DNA of 64,000 nt from Epiperipatus broadwayi (GCA_028023455.1 JAQFVV010012670.1:372001-436000), one strand, 5' to 3'. Positions 46,056 to 57,690 are shown, numbered from the stretch's first letter. Numbers and translations: made by a program. The notes: generated from the letters alone by a model not told the origin.

Positions 46056-47207
46056 TAGTTCATGACTTATCTTTTTTTCTTTATAGATATTTATGAATAA
46101 ATGTGAAAAGATATATACATACCTGAGTTAATATTTATCAATTTGCGATGAAATTAATAAATTATACTTTATATATATTCAATAGAAATAAAAACAAAAA
46201 GTTTTCTACATACTTCCAATTCGCTGAAATTCTTAAACAATTCTTTACTAATTGCGGAACAAAGAGTAACTAGCGAGAAGTTCTGGATTATTTCAAAAGA
46301 GTTTTTCAATTAAAGTAACTCGAGGCTGAATGGTATTTTAATTAGCCTTTATCTGCGTTATTTGCATGTTTTTAATTGTTTATTTTAGTCAACAGGAGTC
46401 AATAATGTTTAGCAGATGGTTAGGTTTTATTCCTTACAAATCAAAAGTATTGCCATTAGGGCCGCCTTCATTTGATGAAAAAGGTGGGGTGTTGGTCGCA
46501 TAAAAGGAGGGGTAAATTAAAACTATGAATGCTTAACTAGAAGATAACATTTTAATTAATTAATTAAATCAACATACTTCTACAATGTAAAATAATATCG
46601 TCAATCTAAAACGGTGAGGGAGAAATTATAATAATTTTCAGAGGTAGCGATATTTCCACAATACCCATTAATTTATATTATCATTCATTTTATACAAGTG
46701 ATTAGCTTAGCTATTCGTGAAATAAAATTTAAATGAAAAAACGCAATATCATATTAATATATTTAGCGCAGTTGTAGAATAGTGGATTCAATAGCTGAAC
46801 ATCTCTAAATCACGGCTCAATTTAGTTACTTCCGGCGTGCGTGCGAACATCATACAATTTCCTGAGCCATGAACTATTCCATTATTACTGTACTGAATTC
46901 ATAAAAAAAGTTAGTGGGAAGAAATATTACTACAATTTTGTTTATTCAAATCTTTGTAAAATAAACCATCCTTGCTCATTTTTGCTGAGAACTCATAAAA
47001 AATGGAATTTTAATCTCTTAATATATACAAATATACCACATATATCTGAATCTCCTTATGGATTTGTGATATAGATTCATCACCATTAATCTTGTTACTG
47101 AAACTACCAACTTCTAATCAACCATCATAATGCACAAAAAAGGTGCACAGAAATTATAATTTGCAGTTAAACATGTGAGGAGGGGGGGAAAATACATATA
47201 TATTCAG

Positions 47208-47402
47208 AGGCAAAACTCTCCATACAAAAGCGCCACTTAGAGCAAGTCAGATTTTAATAATCAATGGATGCAGGAAGGTTTGTGTATAAAATCCCTACCT
47301 AGTGCCTATTAATTCAATATCCTAGACTAGTTTCTAACTTGTGGCTTTCATCAGTGAGGATACTTGAATCTGAGAGCACTGCAACTAGATCTTAGGATCA
47401 TT
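47208..47402 (-). mobile_element. Class beta element, partial
   Basis: CAAAACTCTCCATACAAAAG, GCGCCACTTAGAGCAAGTC, GCAGGAAGGTTTGTGTATAA, the hammerhead and GAGAGCACTGCAACTAGATC follow the family order. It stops near 47400. Confidence 0.75.
47321..47359 (-). ncRNA. Hammerhead ribozyme relic, class beta
   Basis: Minus strand: CCTCA, perfect CTGATGA core, AAGCCACAAGTTA (weak stem II), GAAACTAGTC, then TAGG where TGGGG is expected. Core, GAAA and stem III intact; stems I and II weakened. Confidence 0.6.
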
Positions 47403-48429
47403 TGATCATTTGATGTTTGACATATATATTCATGTATAACACTTTGTTATTGTTAGTTAACAGAAACTATACTCTGCTTAGTTTAGTGCAGTGGTACAAT
47501 TTTGGATTACAGAACCAATAATACACAATAAGTAGCTTGGTTTTTGTCATTTCCAATGCCCAAACATTATATAATCTCTACCTATGAATTTTCAATTACT
47601 TTTACTGAAGCTAGTCAAAAATATCAATGCACTGTCAAAAGTAAAGATCTGTCTATCACTTCAATAAAATATTAAATTATTGCAAGATTTTAAACAAGAA
47701 AATATTTATCTTTTATTTTCATATCAGCACCCAATATTTTAATTAATTAATCATTTGTTAATGTTTTTACTATTATTTATCAATAAGCATTGTATTTCTT
47801 TTAAAAGACAGTTATAAAAATTTTCCAATTGTGTGCATGTTGGTATGTGTTTAATTTTAAAATATGATGCAAAATATATATATATACCAATAGATAACCA
47901 AATATATGAAATAGTTTCTTGCCTTGATGAAATGTTTAACAGCAGAAAAGCCACATTCTTTATAAAAAACAGAAATATTTATTAATTCATCCCAGTAACT
48001 AATATAAAATAGCATTATTTGTATTCAAATATACCTTCAAAAAAAAAACAATAACAAACAATCAAATTAATTGGGCAGTATATTTTCTTAAATTACATTT
48101 CCATAATTGACTTACATATAAATAATAATTTTAATATCTGCATATTGTATTATAGAAAGACCTCTTGGTATAATAGTAGTGCATCTATACATCCTATGAT
48201 CTTATTTTCAAATATTGGCTAGAAGAACGTGAATTTTTTTTAAGATTCTAATTATGCTTGGTATTTGTTTTTTTAGGTAAATGACCAATAGCTAACCAAG
48301 ACAATCATCTAATATCAATCAGTAAATGGGTACCCAAATGATCTTAGTAAACCAGCTAAACAAAATGGAAAGCATTTAAAGTCTAAAACATAGTCATATA
48401 TCACATGGTCCAATTTTTTTAAGCTTGTA

Positions 48430-48625
48430 AATAAAAACAAAGAGCTTTGCTAATCGTTCAACAAGCTTTGTTGATAAATGCTTAGCAAGAGAAAGCATTT
48501 AAAATATCTCTATCAGAAACGACACCCAAACCCCAGACCAATGGTTTCGTGCTTTGGCACTCTTCAGTGAGGCGATAGGATAGTTTCAGACATTAGAAAA
48601 TCTCTCTCTCGAGACTGATGGAAGA
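48430..48625 (-). mobile_element. Class beta element, 34-kb subfamily, partial
   Basis: AAACAAAGAGCTTTGCTAAT, AACAAGCTTTGTTGATAAAT, AAATATCTCTATCAGAAACG, the hammerhead and GATAGTTTCAGACATTAGA follow the 33.97-kb subfamily (compare CAAACAAGCT, AAATCTATCTGAAACATTCC and ATTCAGACACTACATCT). Single arm only, not palindromic. Confidence 0.75.
48531..48572 (-). ncRNA. Hammerhead ribozyme, class beta, core fully intact
   Basis: Minus strand, all elements at consensus: CCTCA; CTGAAGA (48561-48567); stem II GTGC, loop CAAA, GCAC (4 perfect pairs); GAAA (48545-48548); stem III ACC/GGT around ATT; cleavage base C (48536); TGGGG pairing CCTCA. No invariant position is changed. Against the fold-back subfamily at 34 kb, stem II GAGC/GCTC has become GTGC/GCAC, a two-sided compensatory change. 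Best candidate for an active ribozyme of class beta. Confidence 0.87.
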
Positions 48626-48867
48626 AACTGTCATGCAATGAGTTATTTAAAGGTTTATCTATATTGTAATAAAATACTAAAATATGATCAAAAAATGTTA
48701 CTTAAAAATTTGTATAAGATTTGTTTTCCATTTTATTTACTTTTCCTGAATTTGTACGTAAGCATCATTTTTTGATTGTAAAAAGACAAAAAAGAATAAT
48801 AATAATAAATTTAAAATAAAATAATATATACAAGGATTGTATTATAAATTCTACCTACTTAAATTAA

Positions 48868-49714
48868 ATCAGCATTTATTTTTATAGCGTATACAATTGT
48901 AATTACATTCATATCGGCCTTTCAAGCCAAATTGTGCAAACGCTTTTGCGAGTGTTAAATAATAAATGAATACCCTCTGACCAAACAAGATATACAATTT
49001 ATGCAGGAATAAAAGGAATCCTCTTATTCCTACGACTCAAATATTTATATATGACCAAATCTGAAGTACTGGCACAGAAGGTGTGACTATAGAACAGTCA
49101 CTTTAAATTACTATATATAACGTATGAATGAATGACGCCGATGAAATTTACTAGAATTTACTGAACGTCATTCCAACTGAAACTTAATCATATATATAAA
49201 TCAGCATTTATTTTTATAGCGTCTGTATACAATTGTAATTACATTCATATCGGCCTTTCAAGCCAAATTGTGCAAACGCTTTTGCGAGTGTTAAATAATA
49301 AATGAATACCCTCTGACCAAACAAGATATAGAATTTATGCAGGAAAGGCCAATATGAATGTAATTACAATTGTATACAGACGCTATAAAAATAAATGCTG
49401 ATTTATATATATGATTAAGTTTCAGTTGGAATGACGTTCAGTAAATTCTAGTAAATTTCATCGGCGTCATTCATTCATACGTTATATATAGTAATTTAAA
49501 GTGACTGTTCTATAGTCACACCTTCTGTGCCAGTACTTCAGATTTGCTCATATATAAATATTTGAGTCGTAGGAATAAGAGGATTTCTTTTATTCCTGCA
49601 TACATTTCTATATCTTGTTTGGTCAGAGGGTATTCATTTATTATTTAACACTCGCAAAAAACGTTTGCACAATTTGGCTTGAAAGGCCGATATGAATGTA
49701 ACTACTTAAATTAA
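48868..49714. mobile_element. 332-bp unit in tandem and inverted array, retroposed
   Basis: Unit 1 spans 48870-49201 (starts CAGCATTTATTTTTATAGCG). A second, partial head-to-tail unit spans 49202-49345 and differs mainly by a 4-bp CTGT insertion. From 49346 to 49700 a complete unit, circularly permuted, follows in inverted orientation (ends GGCCGATATGAATGTAACTA). The 13-bp CTACTTAAATTAA flanks the whole array (48855-48867 and 49702-49714). No coding capacity. Tandem plus inverted copies inside one TSD imply one insertion event from multimeric RNA/cDNA. Confidence 0.85.
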
Positions 49715-51884
49715 GTATCATATCTATTTAAAAAATAATGACTATTTAGGTAATGATAAATTTCTGTACAAAATAAAAGCAAAAATGTCATTTATATGAT
49801 CAAAATTCTACTACATATTCTGTCATTAATTAAATTAACAAAAATTTAATAAAATATTATAACATAAAATATTTTGTCAACACTTTAAAACCAAAATTCC
49901 AAACCTAAAAAAAAATGCTATCATTTTTTTGTTTCATATTTCTAATAAAATATTACCGTTATAAAAAGCAATTACCTTTTATGTATCTTCAATTTGCCAC
50001 TTTGACCTAAAAAAATGAAATCATAGCATTAAAAACATTTAAATGAAGTATGGAATAGTAAATATATCTATTTTGTTTTACAAAAGATGTTTGTTTATTG
50101 TAAAAAAATAAAAAAAACAGCTATTGATATTATTACAGTATGATCTAAGAAAAACACAAAATGGAATAATAATGGTAGACACGTATAATGAAACACAATA
50201 GTAATAAATAACATGTAAATAGAGCCTTTTGTAGTTTAATAGAGCCTTTTGTAGTTTATTATGGTGATAATAGTAGACTTAAAAGCAAAAAATTCCTGGA
50301 TTCAAACTCGATGCTCAAATTTCATATGAATTTCTAGTGACTAATCATTCAATAGGCATTAATAATTCTTGAATTAAAGTTAGAACTTTAACACTTCCAG
50401 TGCTCATATGTCACAACTAACAACTAGATTATTTGATTATTATTTGATATAATAATTACATATAAAGTGTTACATATTAAATTTAAAAAATCTGAAATTT
50501 ACTAATCCACATTATTAAAATTTAAAGCTGTACTGGATTTAATTTCTAAGTTTTAAATTAATTACTTCTAATAATATCCATTTACTTCATGTAATAAATT
50601 CCAAGTTTTAATATTTTTAAATATCTTACATATAAAATCCATAAATGTCTGTCCAAAACACTGTCTCATGATATTCAAGTTAAACATTTCTTTGTTAGAG
50701 GATATATTTTTCAAGGAAAAATAATAATTATTTTTTCCGCCATTAATAAATTGTAATTTTTTTTTACGCAGCATTTTATGCAAAGGAAGTAATTCCTTTC
50801 TTCCATAAGCCAGATATATTTGTCAGCAAATAATTCCGCAAAGCAAAAAAAAAAAAAAACTTAAAACAACCAATTAAAAAAAACTATTACAAAAACAAAG
50901 ACCTTTCCATAGGCCGGGTACATCTCTGGATTCTAAAAAAATATGGTATTTTACAAAAGGCATATGAAATAAAAGTTTTTGAAGGAAAAACCGCTTAGAA
51001 AAAAATCAGTACATGTGCTTTTATCTATAGTACATAACTGAATAGGTATAGTATTTAAATTATGAAGAAAATGTGATTATAGTTCATAAATTCATGTTTG
51101 AAATGTGATATTTAATGAGGGAGGAAAAATAGATCCTATAATTGAAATAGTGTAGTTTGATATCGCATAATTCGTAGGTCCACAGTAATACCATGCATGA
51201 TTGAAATTTGTTAAAGCAACCAATTAAAAAACCTATTACAAAAATGACTGCCTTCCCATAGTCCTGCTATATTTCTGGTTTACATAATAAAATATTGACA
51301 TATATAGAAAAATTGCTAAGAATTTTGATTAAACAATTTTTTATAAGTTTATCCTAAAAGGATAATTGTCAGATATTTTTTGATGGACTGCTTTTTTTTT
51401 TTTTTTTTAATATGATATACAAAAAAAAAAAGCATTAATACTAATAATATACATTTGGGAACACATTTCAAATCTACAGTAGTAAAAAAAGAAATACAAC
51501 AAATATTAAGCCATAACCTAACTAGTGATTCAATTTTCTCGTACAACAAAATGTATTGACTACAAATACAACATTGAATTTCATTCCCTCCAAAGGTACT
51601 TCTAAATAGTGGTAATTAGATTGATAATTTTCTGAGAGATTTGAAATTAAGTTATACTAGAATGTAATTATTTGATAGCCTATACCCAAATATTTGTTCT
51701 TAATTTGCAATCTTCTCATTTTATATAAATATTGTGATAACAAAATTATCATATATATGTAAGGGTAAATTTGTGAAATTTACATTTCTTAATGATATTA
51801 GAACTAACCTTTTATGACGACTAGCACAACTTGATTATCAATGCTAAAAAGTAAAGGTAAACCATATAAATTCAGTAGTGATAG
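49715..51884. other. AT-rich non-coding stretch
   Basis: Apart from the small duplication at 50221 nothing stands out. TGGATTCAAACTCGATG near 50300 resembles a B box of an old tRNA-like repeat. Confidence 0.45.
50221..50259. repeat. 20-bp tandem duplication
   Basis: AGAGCCTTTTGTAGTTTA occurs twice in succession (50221 and 50241). Trivial slippage-type repeat. Confidence 0.85.
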
Positions 51885-52105
51885 AAATATGATATTTGCC
51901 TGACCATTAAAGACCAATTCATATTACAATCATATTTTTATTTTTACATTAGTGATTGACTTGTCTAACCACTCAGATTAGCTTTAGACCTTTATCCTGA
52001 AACTAATAATTATGATGACTATGGATTGGCTATCTAAAAAATATATATATAAGACATGTTTATGATCTGAAAATTTACACAAGATTCATTGACAAGAAAT
52101 GAAAT
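51885..52105. repeat. Dispersed repeat shared with 28290-28505
   Basis: Second copy of the repeat described at 28.3 kb: AGAAATATGATAT, GGATTGGCTATCTAAAA and GTTTATGATCTGAAAA in the same order and orientation. Non-coding. Confidence 0.55.
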
Positions 52106-52779
52106 ACCAGATTGTGGATATGCAATAACTACTGTATAATGAATCCATCAATCTGCTTCTACTAAAATTTTACTGTAAATTTTTCGTGGAAAAAAGTCTA
52201 TGTAAGTAATCTGATTATTAGTACATATAATACACCAACACATTATGTTTTTAAGGCTTTGTATTACTATAATCATTTGTAATTTTCACAATTTCTTTTT
52301 CCAATTTGGTTGTCATCTGAAATTTATTTTTAAAGTGCTGTAATTCATAATTATATACAGCTGAATATATATCAGATTTTAGACACATTAAATTCTGATA
52401 TTTTATTTCAATTTTAAAGATACAGGTTAACTTCTCTGGTTCCCAATGAGCAAGTTTCATTTATTGTTTGAACATACATGATAGTTGTATGGTTTGTAAA
52501 TATAGTTTAGTTTTTTTAAAATAACATTCTTGAAAATATTTGCTAATTTCTATCTTATATTTATTCTTTATTCATATTATCATACATTTGCTTTAGTTTT
52601 TATTATTATTATAAATAAATGTATTTTTTTAGAATATATTAATCAAATCAATTAATATTAAAATATTATCAATAAATGTTCAAATATAAATTTAAGAAAA
52701 ATAATATCTAAACTTAAGACAGCATTTCAAACAAAATATTTAACATATTTAACAAGTCTTTTTCTTACATTTAACTTTC

Positions 52780-53850
52780 GAGAATAAATGTCCATTGAAC
52801 TGTCATTTTTATATTTATTAGATAGCCAATTATTTACATTAATAGACACTAACCAGTTAATGTTAGTTTTTGTTCAGTTATCACATGGTATTTTTATTAC
52901 CATCATCTTATCTGCATTTATATTCACATCAAATTCCTACATAACATTTTATACTCATTCTCAATATGTACAATCTTTTTCATGTCATCAGTAAAACTAT
53001 ATCCTTTTCCATCCATAGTGCCAACACCATACTTATCAAAACAAGTTATTTATTAATTCCTCTACATAAACATTAAATTAAATAGGAAATAAACTCTATA
53101 ACACCATTATTTATATCTACCACATTTATAAAAAGACTACAATATCACAAATTTCTTTTGATTCATATGCAAATTGTTTAACCATTATCTCCTTACAATC
53201 TATAGCTTTTTATAAACCAATTTATTATAACAAATATTTTGTGATATATAAAATCAAAAACAAAAATAGATATCTACTTTCTCTTTTTATTGTTCAACAA
53301 TAATCCTCATCCTACCAATTGCATCTCTAATACTTCTACATCTTTTAAATCCATACTACTCTTCGGATATGTGATATGTCTAATCTTCCACATTCATTCG
53401 GTAATATTTATGTATTGATTTCATATGAAATTAAACTTAATATTCTAAAATCATTACATTTTATTGCAAAAGAATTTTTTTTTCTATTTTAATCAATATT
53501 GAAAGAAAACTTATTGGCTATTCTCTAGATTATAAATTTAATTACAAAATAAATCATTCAACCTTTCTTCATAATTTTTAATAATTCAGAAGAAATTACT
53601 GAAGTGGCTAAGCCAATTTTCGTCTTCACAATTTTATCACTCATAATTGTATAACCATTTCTAACATATAAACTACTTATATACTCTTCCTATTTTTTCA
53701 ACTCATCTACATTCTCCGTTAATAAATTTCTACTTTTAGTTCATCATATTTCTATGTCTCTTCTTTTCTTGATTATTCCAGTTTTGATCATATTTTTCTA
53801 GTTTCATCTATATACAACTCAATTCATTTATTAACTTTTCTATCCATAAA
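52780..53850 (-). pseudogene. Decayed LINE reverse transcriptase
   Basis: On the minus strand, in scattered frames but in the right order: YGFKRCRSIRDAIGRMRII (53290-53362, the QxGFR-x-GRST-x-DAI region), then a segment resembling SPYLFNVYVEELI (about 53045-53105), then GYSFTDDM at 53005-52979 in the place of the catalytic (Y/F)ADD box, then DVNINADKMMVIK (about 52900-52930, the K-T-K-M/V-MV motif). These are fingers/palm motifs of CR1/RTE-like non-LTR reverse transcriptases. Many stops and frameshifts; the catalytic box has T for A. Dead copy, unrelated in detail to the LINE at 57.7-59.6 kb. Confidence 0.7.
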
Positions 53851-53950
53851 AAACATTTTTTATTTAGTTATTCTTTTTATAAAAATATATGTACAAAACA
53901 AACCACTGGCAAACTTCTTTATAAATCTTGATTATATAAAGTACAAAAAA

Positions 53951-53997
53951 TATTCCAACATTTCGTCTATATTCTTTTATAGTCTTTATCAAGGAAC
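53951..53997 (-). ncRNA. Hammerhead-like motif, class delta, left arm
   Basis: Minus strand: TTCC, TTGATAAAGA where CTGATGA-AGA would be expected, CTAT/ATAG helix, GAAA, TGTT, GGAA pairing TTCC. The core deviates at two positions. Confidence 0.4.
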
Positions 53998-54429
53998 AAC
54001 TAAAAAATACAGTAAAAAAAAACAATAAATTTAAATATAAATATTCCACAATAATCCAATACATATAACAAATACAAATAACTCATTTAAAATTCTTCTA
54101 ACAAACAATCTTGAATTTCTATTACATTTTTTTCTTAAACACCTTTCTTAAAATAATGCCTTATATTTATTTAATTAAATTAACTTATTATTTTCTCTTT
54201 TTTTTTTTTCTTAATTAACCTATTCATTTCATAAAGTGAAAAAAAAAAAAGAAAATAATATGTATTATAGGGGATTATTTTAAGAAAGATATTTAAGCAA
54301 CGAATGTAATGGGAATTTAAGTTTGTTAGAAGAGTTTTAAGGTAAGGGTTATTCGTATTTGTTATAGTATTGGATTGTTGTGGAAATTTCTATTTATATT
54401 TACTGGGTTTTTTTATCTATTTTTTAGTT

Positions 54430-54472
54430 GCTCCTTGATAAAGACTATAAACAATAGTTGAAACAGAGTATT
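54430..54472 (+). ncRNA. Hammerhead-like motif, class delta, right arm
   Basis: Plus strand: CTCC, TTGATAAA, GACTAT with loop AAACA and ATAGTT (6 bp, one G-U), GAAAC, AGAGT. Stem II is perfect and a GAAAC follows it directly, but the CTGATGA core is diverged and stem I is lost. Confidence 0.4.
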
Positions 54473-54932
54473 TTATAATAGTTCATATAATAAATCAAGA
54501 TGTATAAAAAAGTTTGCACGTAATTTGTTTTGCATACATATTGAAATTGATGGGCTATTTTTAAAATAGACGACTGTGCTTGTTTGTTATTGATTTAATT
54601 TATTATTTTTATAAGCTACTATCTAATACTGCATCTTCATTTAACTTCTCACCTTTCATCTGAATGTTTCATACCATTTATTTGAAATTGCATTATCATT
54701 TACCTTACTATTACTTCCACTTATTTTCTTATTTAACAATTGCTATAATACTCATTTTTAATTTATTAATAGCTCATTTGTGTCTTAGTTTCAAAAAAAT
54801 GTTTTATTCTTAAAATTTAAAATGCATCATAAACAATAAAATAATATTCTTCAGCACACAATATTAATAAGCAACAAAAAAAATTAGTTAATTAATTCAA
54901 AGATTGTGAGAAAATAAATATACTTTAAAACA

Positions 54933-55310
54933 GGGGTTTGAATTCAGACTTTCACACGACCCTCAACTATCCACGTTATCTCATACTGCTGATACAATTG
55001 ATCACGCACATGTCGAAAAGATAAATAATCACCAATAAACATATTTCGTGCTAAACCAGCACTCATTAGTTGGTCCAGATTATCATCTCCACATATATAT
55101 ATACAATCAATGCTCAGCTTATATTAAGATAGCCGATCTTCATACTTTAATGAACAGGCTTCAATCCACTCCACCTCACAACTCATCAGCTGTCCATTTT
55201 ACATTGGTGGCAACCTTTATCCTACACATGTTGATCATAAGACACTCTGGCCCATATTGGAGTGCAGATATGAAAAAGCCTTGCAAAATTTTGCAAAAAA
55301 AAAGATGAGC
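54933..55310 (-). mobile_element. Class alpha ribozyme element
   Basis: CAGGGGTTTGAATTCAGACT (tRNA-like end), ACCCTCAACTATCCACGTTA, CTCATACTGCTGATACA, CATGTCGAAAAGATAAATAA, the ribozyme, ATCATCTCCACATATATATA, CAATGCTCAGCTTATATT, AAGATAGCCGATCTTCATAC and AGGCTTCAATCCACTCCACC. This copy shows the longest single-arm family body (~375 bp). On the minus strand the order is body, ribozyme, tRNA-like module. Confidence 0.8.
55025..55083 (-). ncRNA. Hammerhead ribozyme, class alpha
   Basis: Minus strand: ATAATC (outer stem I), TGGA loop, CCAA, CTAATGA (one core change, G to A), stem II GTGCT with loop GGTTT and AGCAC (5 perfect pairs), GAAA, TATGTTT, cleavage base A, TTGG (pairs CCAA), GATTAT (six perfect pairs with ATAATC). 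Fold is intact; the G5 change should inactivate it. Confidence 0.78.
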
Positions 55311-55699
55311 AAATAAAGATGTCAGTATTATAACACGTTTTATAAATGGAACATAAAACAATTACTTTATTCCAACATCCATAATTTTGCTGAAAAATAA
55401 GTCAAATATATTTTAATGAAGTCAAACATTAAAAAAAAATAATTGTAACCTTGGAATAGTTTGGAATACTATGAAACAAATTGCAAGACATATATAATAA
55501 ATACATCCTCTTCTTTGAAGTAAAAATAAAGTTTTAACTTTAAAAAAAAAAAAAAAAAAAATTAAAAACTTTGATTAGTGACAAAATGCTACCAGTGATT
55601 AATAATAATAAAAAAGGTAAAACAAAAAGTAGACTTCAACATTTATTACAGTTCATATTCCATACTTTAGAAAATTTCAAAAATTCCCATCAATAATTT

Positions 55700-55990
55700 A
55701 TGTATTGGTCTTTGTCTGAAGTTTTGTGATGGTGTAATTTTTCATGTAATTTTATATTGGACTATTTCTATTATCTGGTTAAATGTCTTTAGAAAAAATT
55801 CAAATTTTATTTAAATTTTCAAATACATTACAATGTTATTAACAGTACACACGTTAGTATGTAACACATTGGTTTGAGTGAGTCTATTCTCCTCTTCTTC
55901 AAGTATTGGTGGCCTAAAATGTGATAATATTTAGCATGGGACTCAAACATGATATCTTTAGATTCATGAATACTGAATTTCAGATGATAC
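55700..55990 (-). repeat. Class epsilon dispersed repeat, copy 2
   Basis: Same order of blocks as 27915-28200 (TGTCTGAAGTTTTGT, TTGGACTATTTC, TTTTATTTAAA, CTTCTTCAAGTATTGG, GGCC, TCTTTAGATTC). Diverged by many substitutions. Confidence 0.65.
55861..55907 (-). ncRNA. Degenerate hammerhead-like fold, class epsilon
   Basis: Minus strand: ATAC, TTGAAGA, AGAGGAGAATAGACTCACT region, CAAAC, then ATGTGTTAC with GTGT pairing ATAC. Weaker than the copy at 28.1 kb. Confidence 0.35.
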
Positions 55991-57690
55991 TTTAACCAAA
56001 TAACTATTCTGTCAAAAGCAATGGTCAATATAAAATTTATATGTTTATCTATGAGAATCCTCATGATTTCTCTATTTTTTCTTAAGAGCAAGATTAATGA
56101 GTAGATAAATCAGGAAGACCCTAGATAGATGAGTATATAAAATTTCTACTGCCTGTTGCCTTTGATAGAATAGTCTAGTTCAGGAGAGATTAATCATTGG
56201 GTCATTATTCCTCAAAAGAGTTGCTGAAGAATTTTTACAGCTCATGGAATTCTCAAAAAAAAAAATTATCCATAACAATAAAATAAGCCCCCCACTCCAC
56301 TCCTATTTTAAAGAAATAAAATATAAATATAATAATGCATCTTATTTTATATTAACAAGGTAGTATTCCTGTTGGGAAATATCTTTAATAAATCAAACAA
56401 AACATTTATGTCAATCATAAAATTAACAGCATTCAGACAAAGTTAATCCGGCAATAGTTGCATTGGGTAATCTTGTTTCTCTCCACCAATTAACTTCCGC
56501 TATTTCTGGATTAAATAAACTAATCTAAATGCACAAAGTCAAGACGTGCATTGTAATTTGAAACTTGATAAAAATACAGATTCTGTTTATGCTTTTGAAT
56601 TCTTTATTATGTCTACTTAAATGCTTTTTTTTTTAAAAAAAAATTTATCATATTGGATGTTACACACATATTTCAATTATCACCTCTATATATTAATAAA
56701 TATGTAGTCAATACTCGATTTGCTACTGACTTGTCAGAAATTTTAGCAGTCCAATTGGAAATAATTATTCTGAACCGAAGAAAAAATAATTTGTAATTAA
56801 ATTTGTAACAATTTACATGAAACTAGCTAGTTTCTCAAAATTAGTTGACAATTAAAATATTCACAATCAGATCCAGAAATTGGTTTATAGGCTCTCAATC
56901 TGTAATGTAAGCCCAATGCAAAAGCAAATATTCGATATATGGAAGCATAAGTCTCACATTACTTATTAAATTTGTTTTTTAAATAAATTTCTTTACAATT
57001 TCTTATTTCATATAATTTTTATTTGTTTTAATATAGAATGTGTCATGATGTCCTGAAAGAACCTTCTTATTGTGAATATACTAATTATTGTTCTATTAAA
57101 AATGTAGAGTTTAACAAGTGGTTAATGTAGTACAAAGTTATTCAATGTGAATGTGGATTATTTAGAATCCTGCTTCATTCAAAGTTTCAAACACTATTAA
57201 AATTTTGATTATAAATTTAGCACCCAACAAATAAACACTAAAGATAGTTGCAAGAGAATTTAATTAAAACGGAAAATCGGTAGCACCATCAGCAGTGATG
57301 CAAAATTGCATTCAGATCGTGGAAAGAATTAAATTAAATTTCTTAAAAAATAGTTAGTGGTAAGTTAAATTTAAATTATGCTAATATATTAATAGCTATA
57401 AATTACTGGCTTGTATTTTAAGTGATTTCAGTTCCAAAAATTTTCTGTAACCACAACAGACTTTGAATCAAGACTTTCAAAATAAGTGTACATTCTGCAT
57501 CCTCTCATTCTTAAAACTAAAAAGTTTTGCTGTGTGTTAATAAAATATTATGTTTTAGATAAATTTTATTAAAATCATATTTCCAAATAATAATGTTATC
57601 AATATAAATGATTTCATGAAATCCTTCAGTCTTAAAATATATATATATAAACAAAAAAAAAACCTTACTTTGGTACTTTTGTAGAAGATG
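55991..57690. other. AT-rich non-coding stretch
   Basis: No gene or identified repeat between the epsilon repeat and the LINE tail. The 87-codon minus-strand frame at 55828-56091 overlaps the epsilon repeat and is not supported. Confidence 0.45.

Larger units (their letters stand above)
53877..54560. mobile_element. Class delta fold-back element with hammerhead-like motif
   Basis: Two ~335-bp arms (53877-54210 and 54265-54560) are inverted copies: TATTTTAAGAAAG, TTGTTAGAAGA, GTATTTGTTATA, GTATTGGAT, TTTTTTAGTTG, CTCCTTGATAAAGACTAT/TTCCTTGATAAAGACTAT and GAAGTTTGC/AAAGTTTGC occur in both. The spacer of ~55 bp is poly-T then poly-A. CTTGATAAAGACTAT followed by GAAAC and AATAAATCAAGAT-type sequence resembles terminal repeats of Penelope-like retroelements; that attribution is from memory of the pattern and is uncertain. 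Confidence 0.75.

Noticed and set aside
49129-49174. Hammerhead in the 332-bp unit
   Set aside because: The GAATGACG/CGTCATTC helix and CCGATGA are suggestive, but no proper stem II or GAAA plus stem III can be built, so not annotated as a ribozyme.
55048-55308. 86-codon open frame, plus strand
   Set aside because: Antisense to a class alpha ribozyme element; other copies of the element do not keep the frame.
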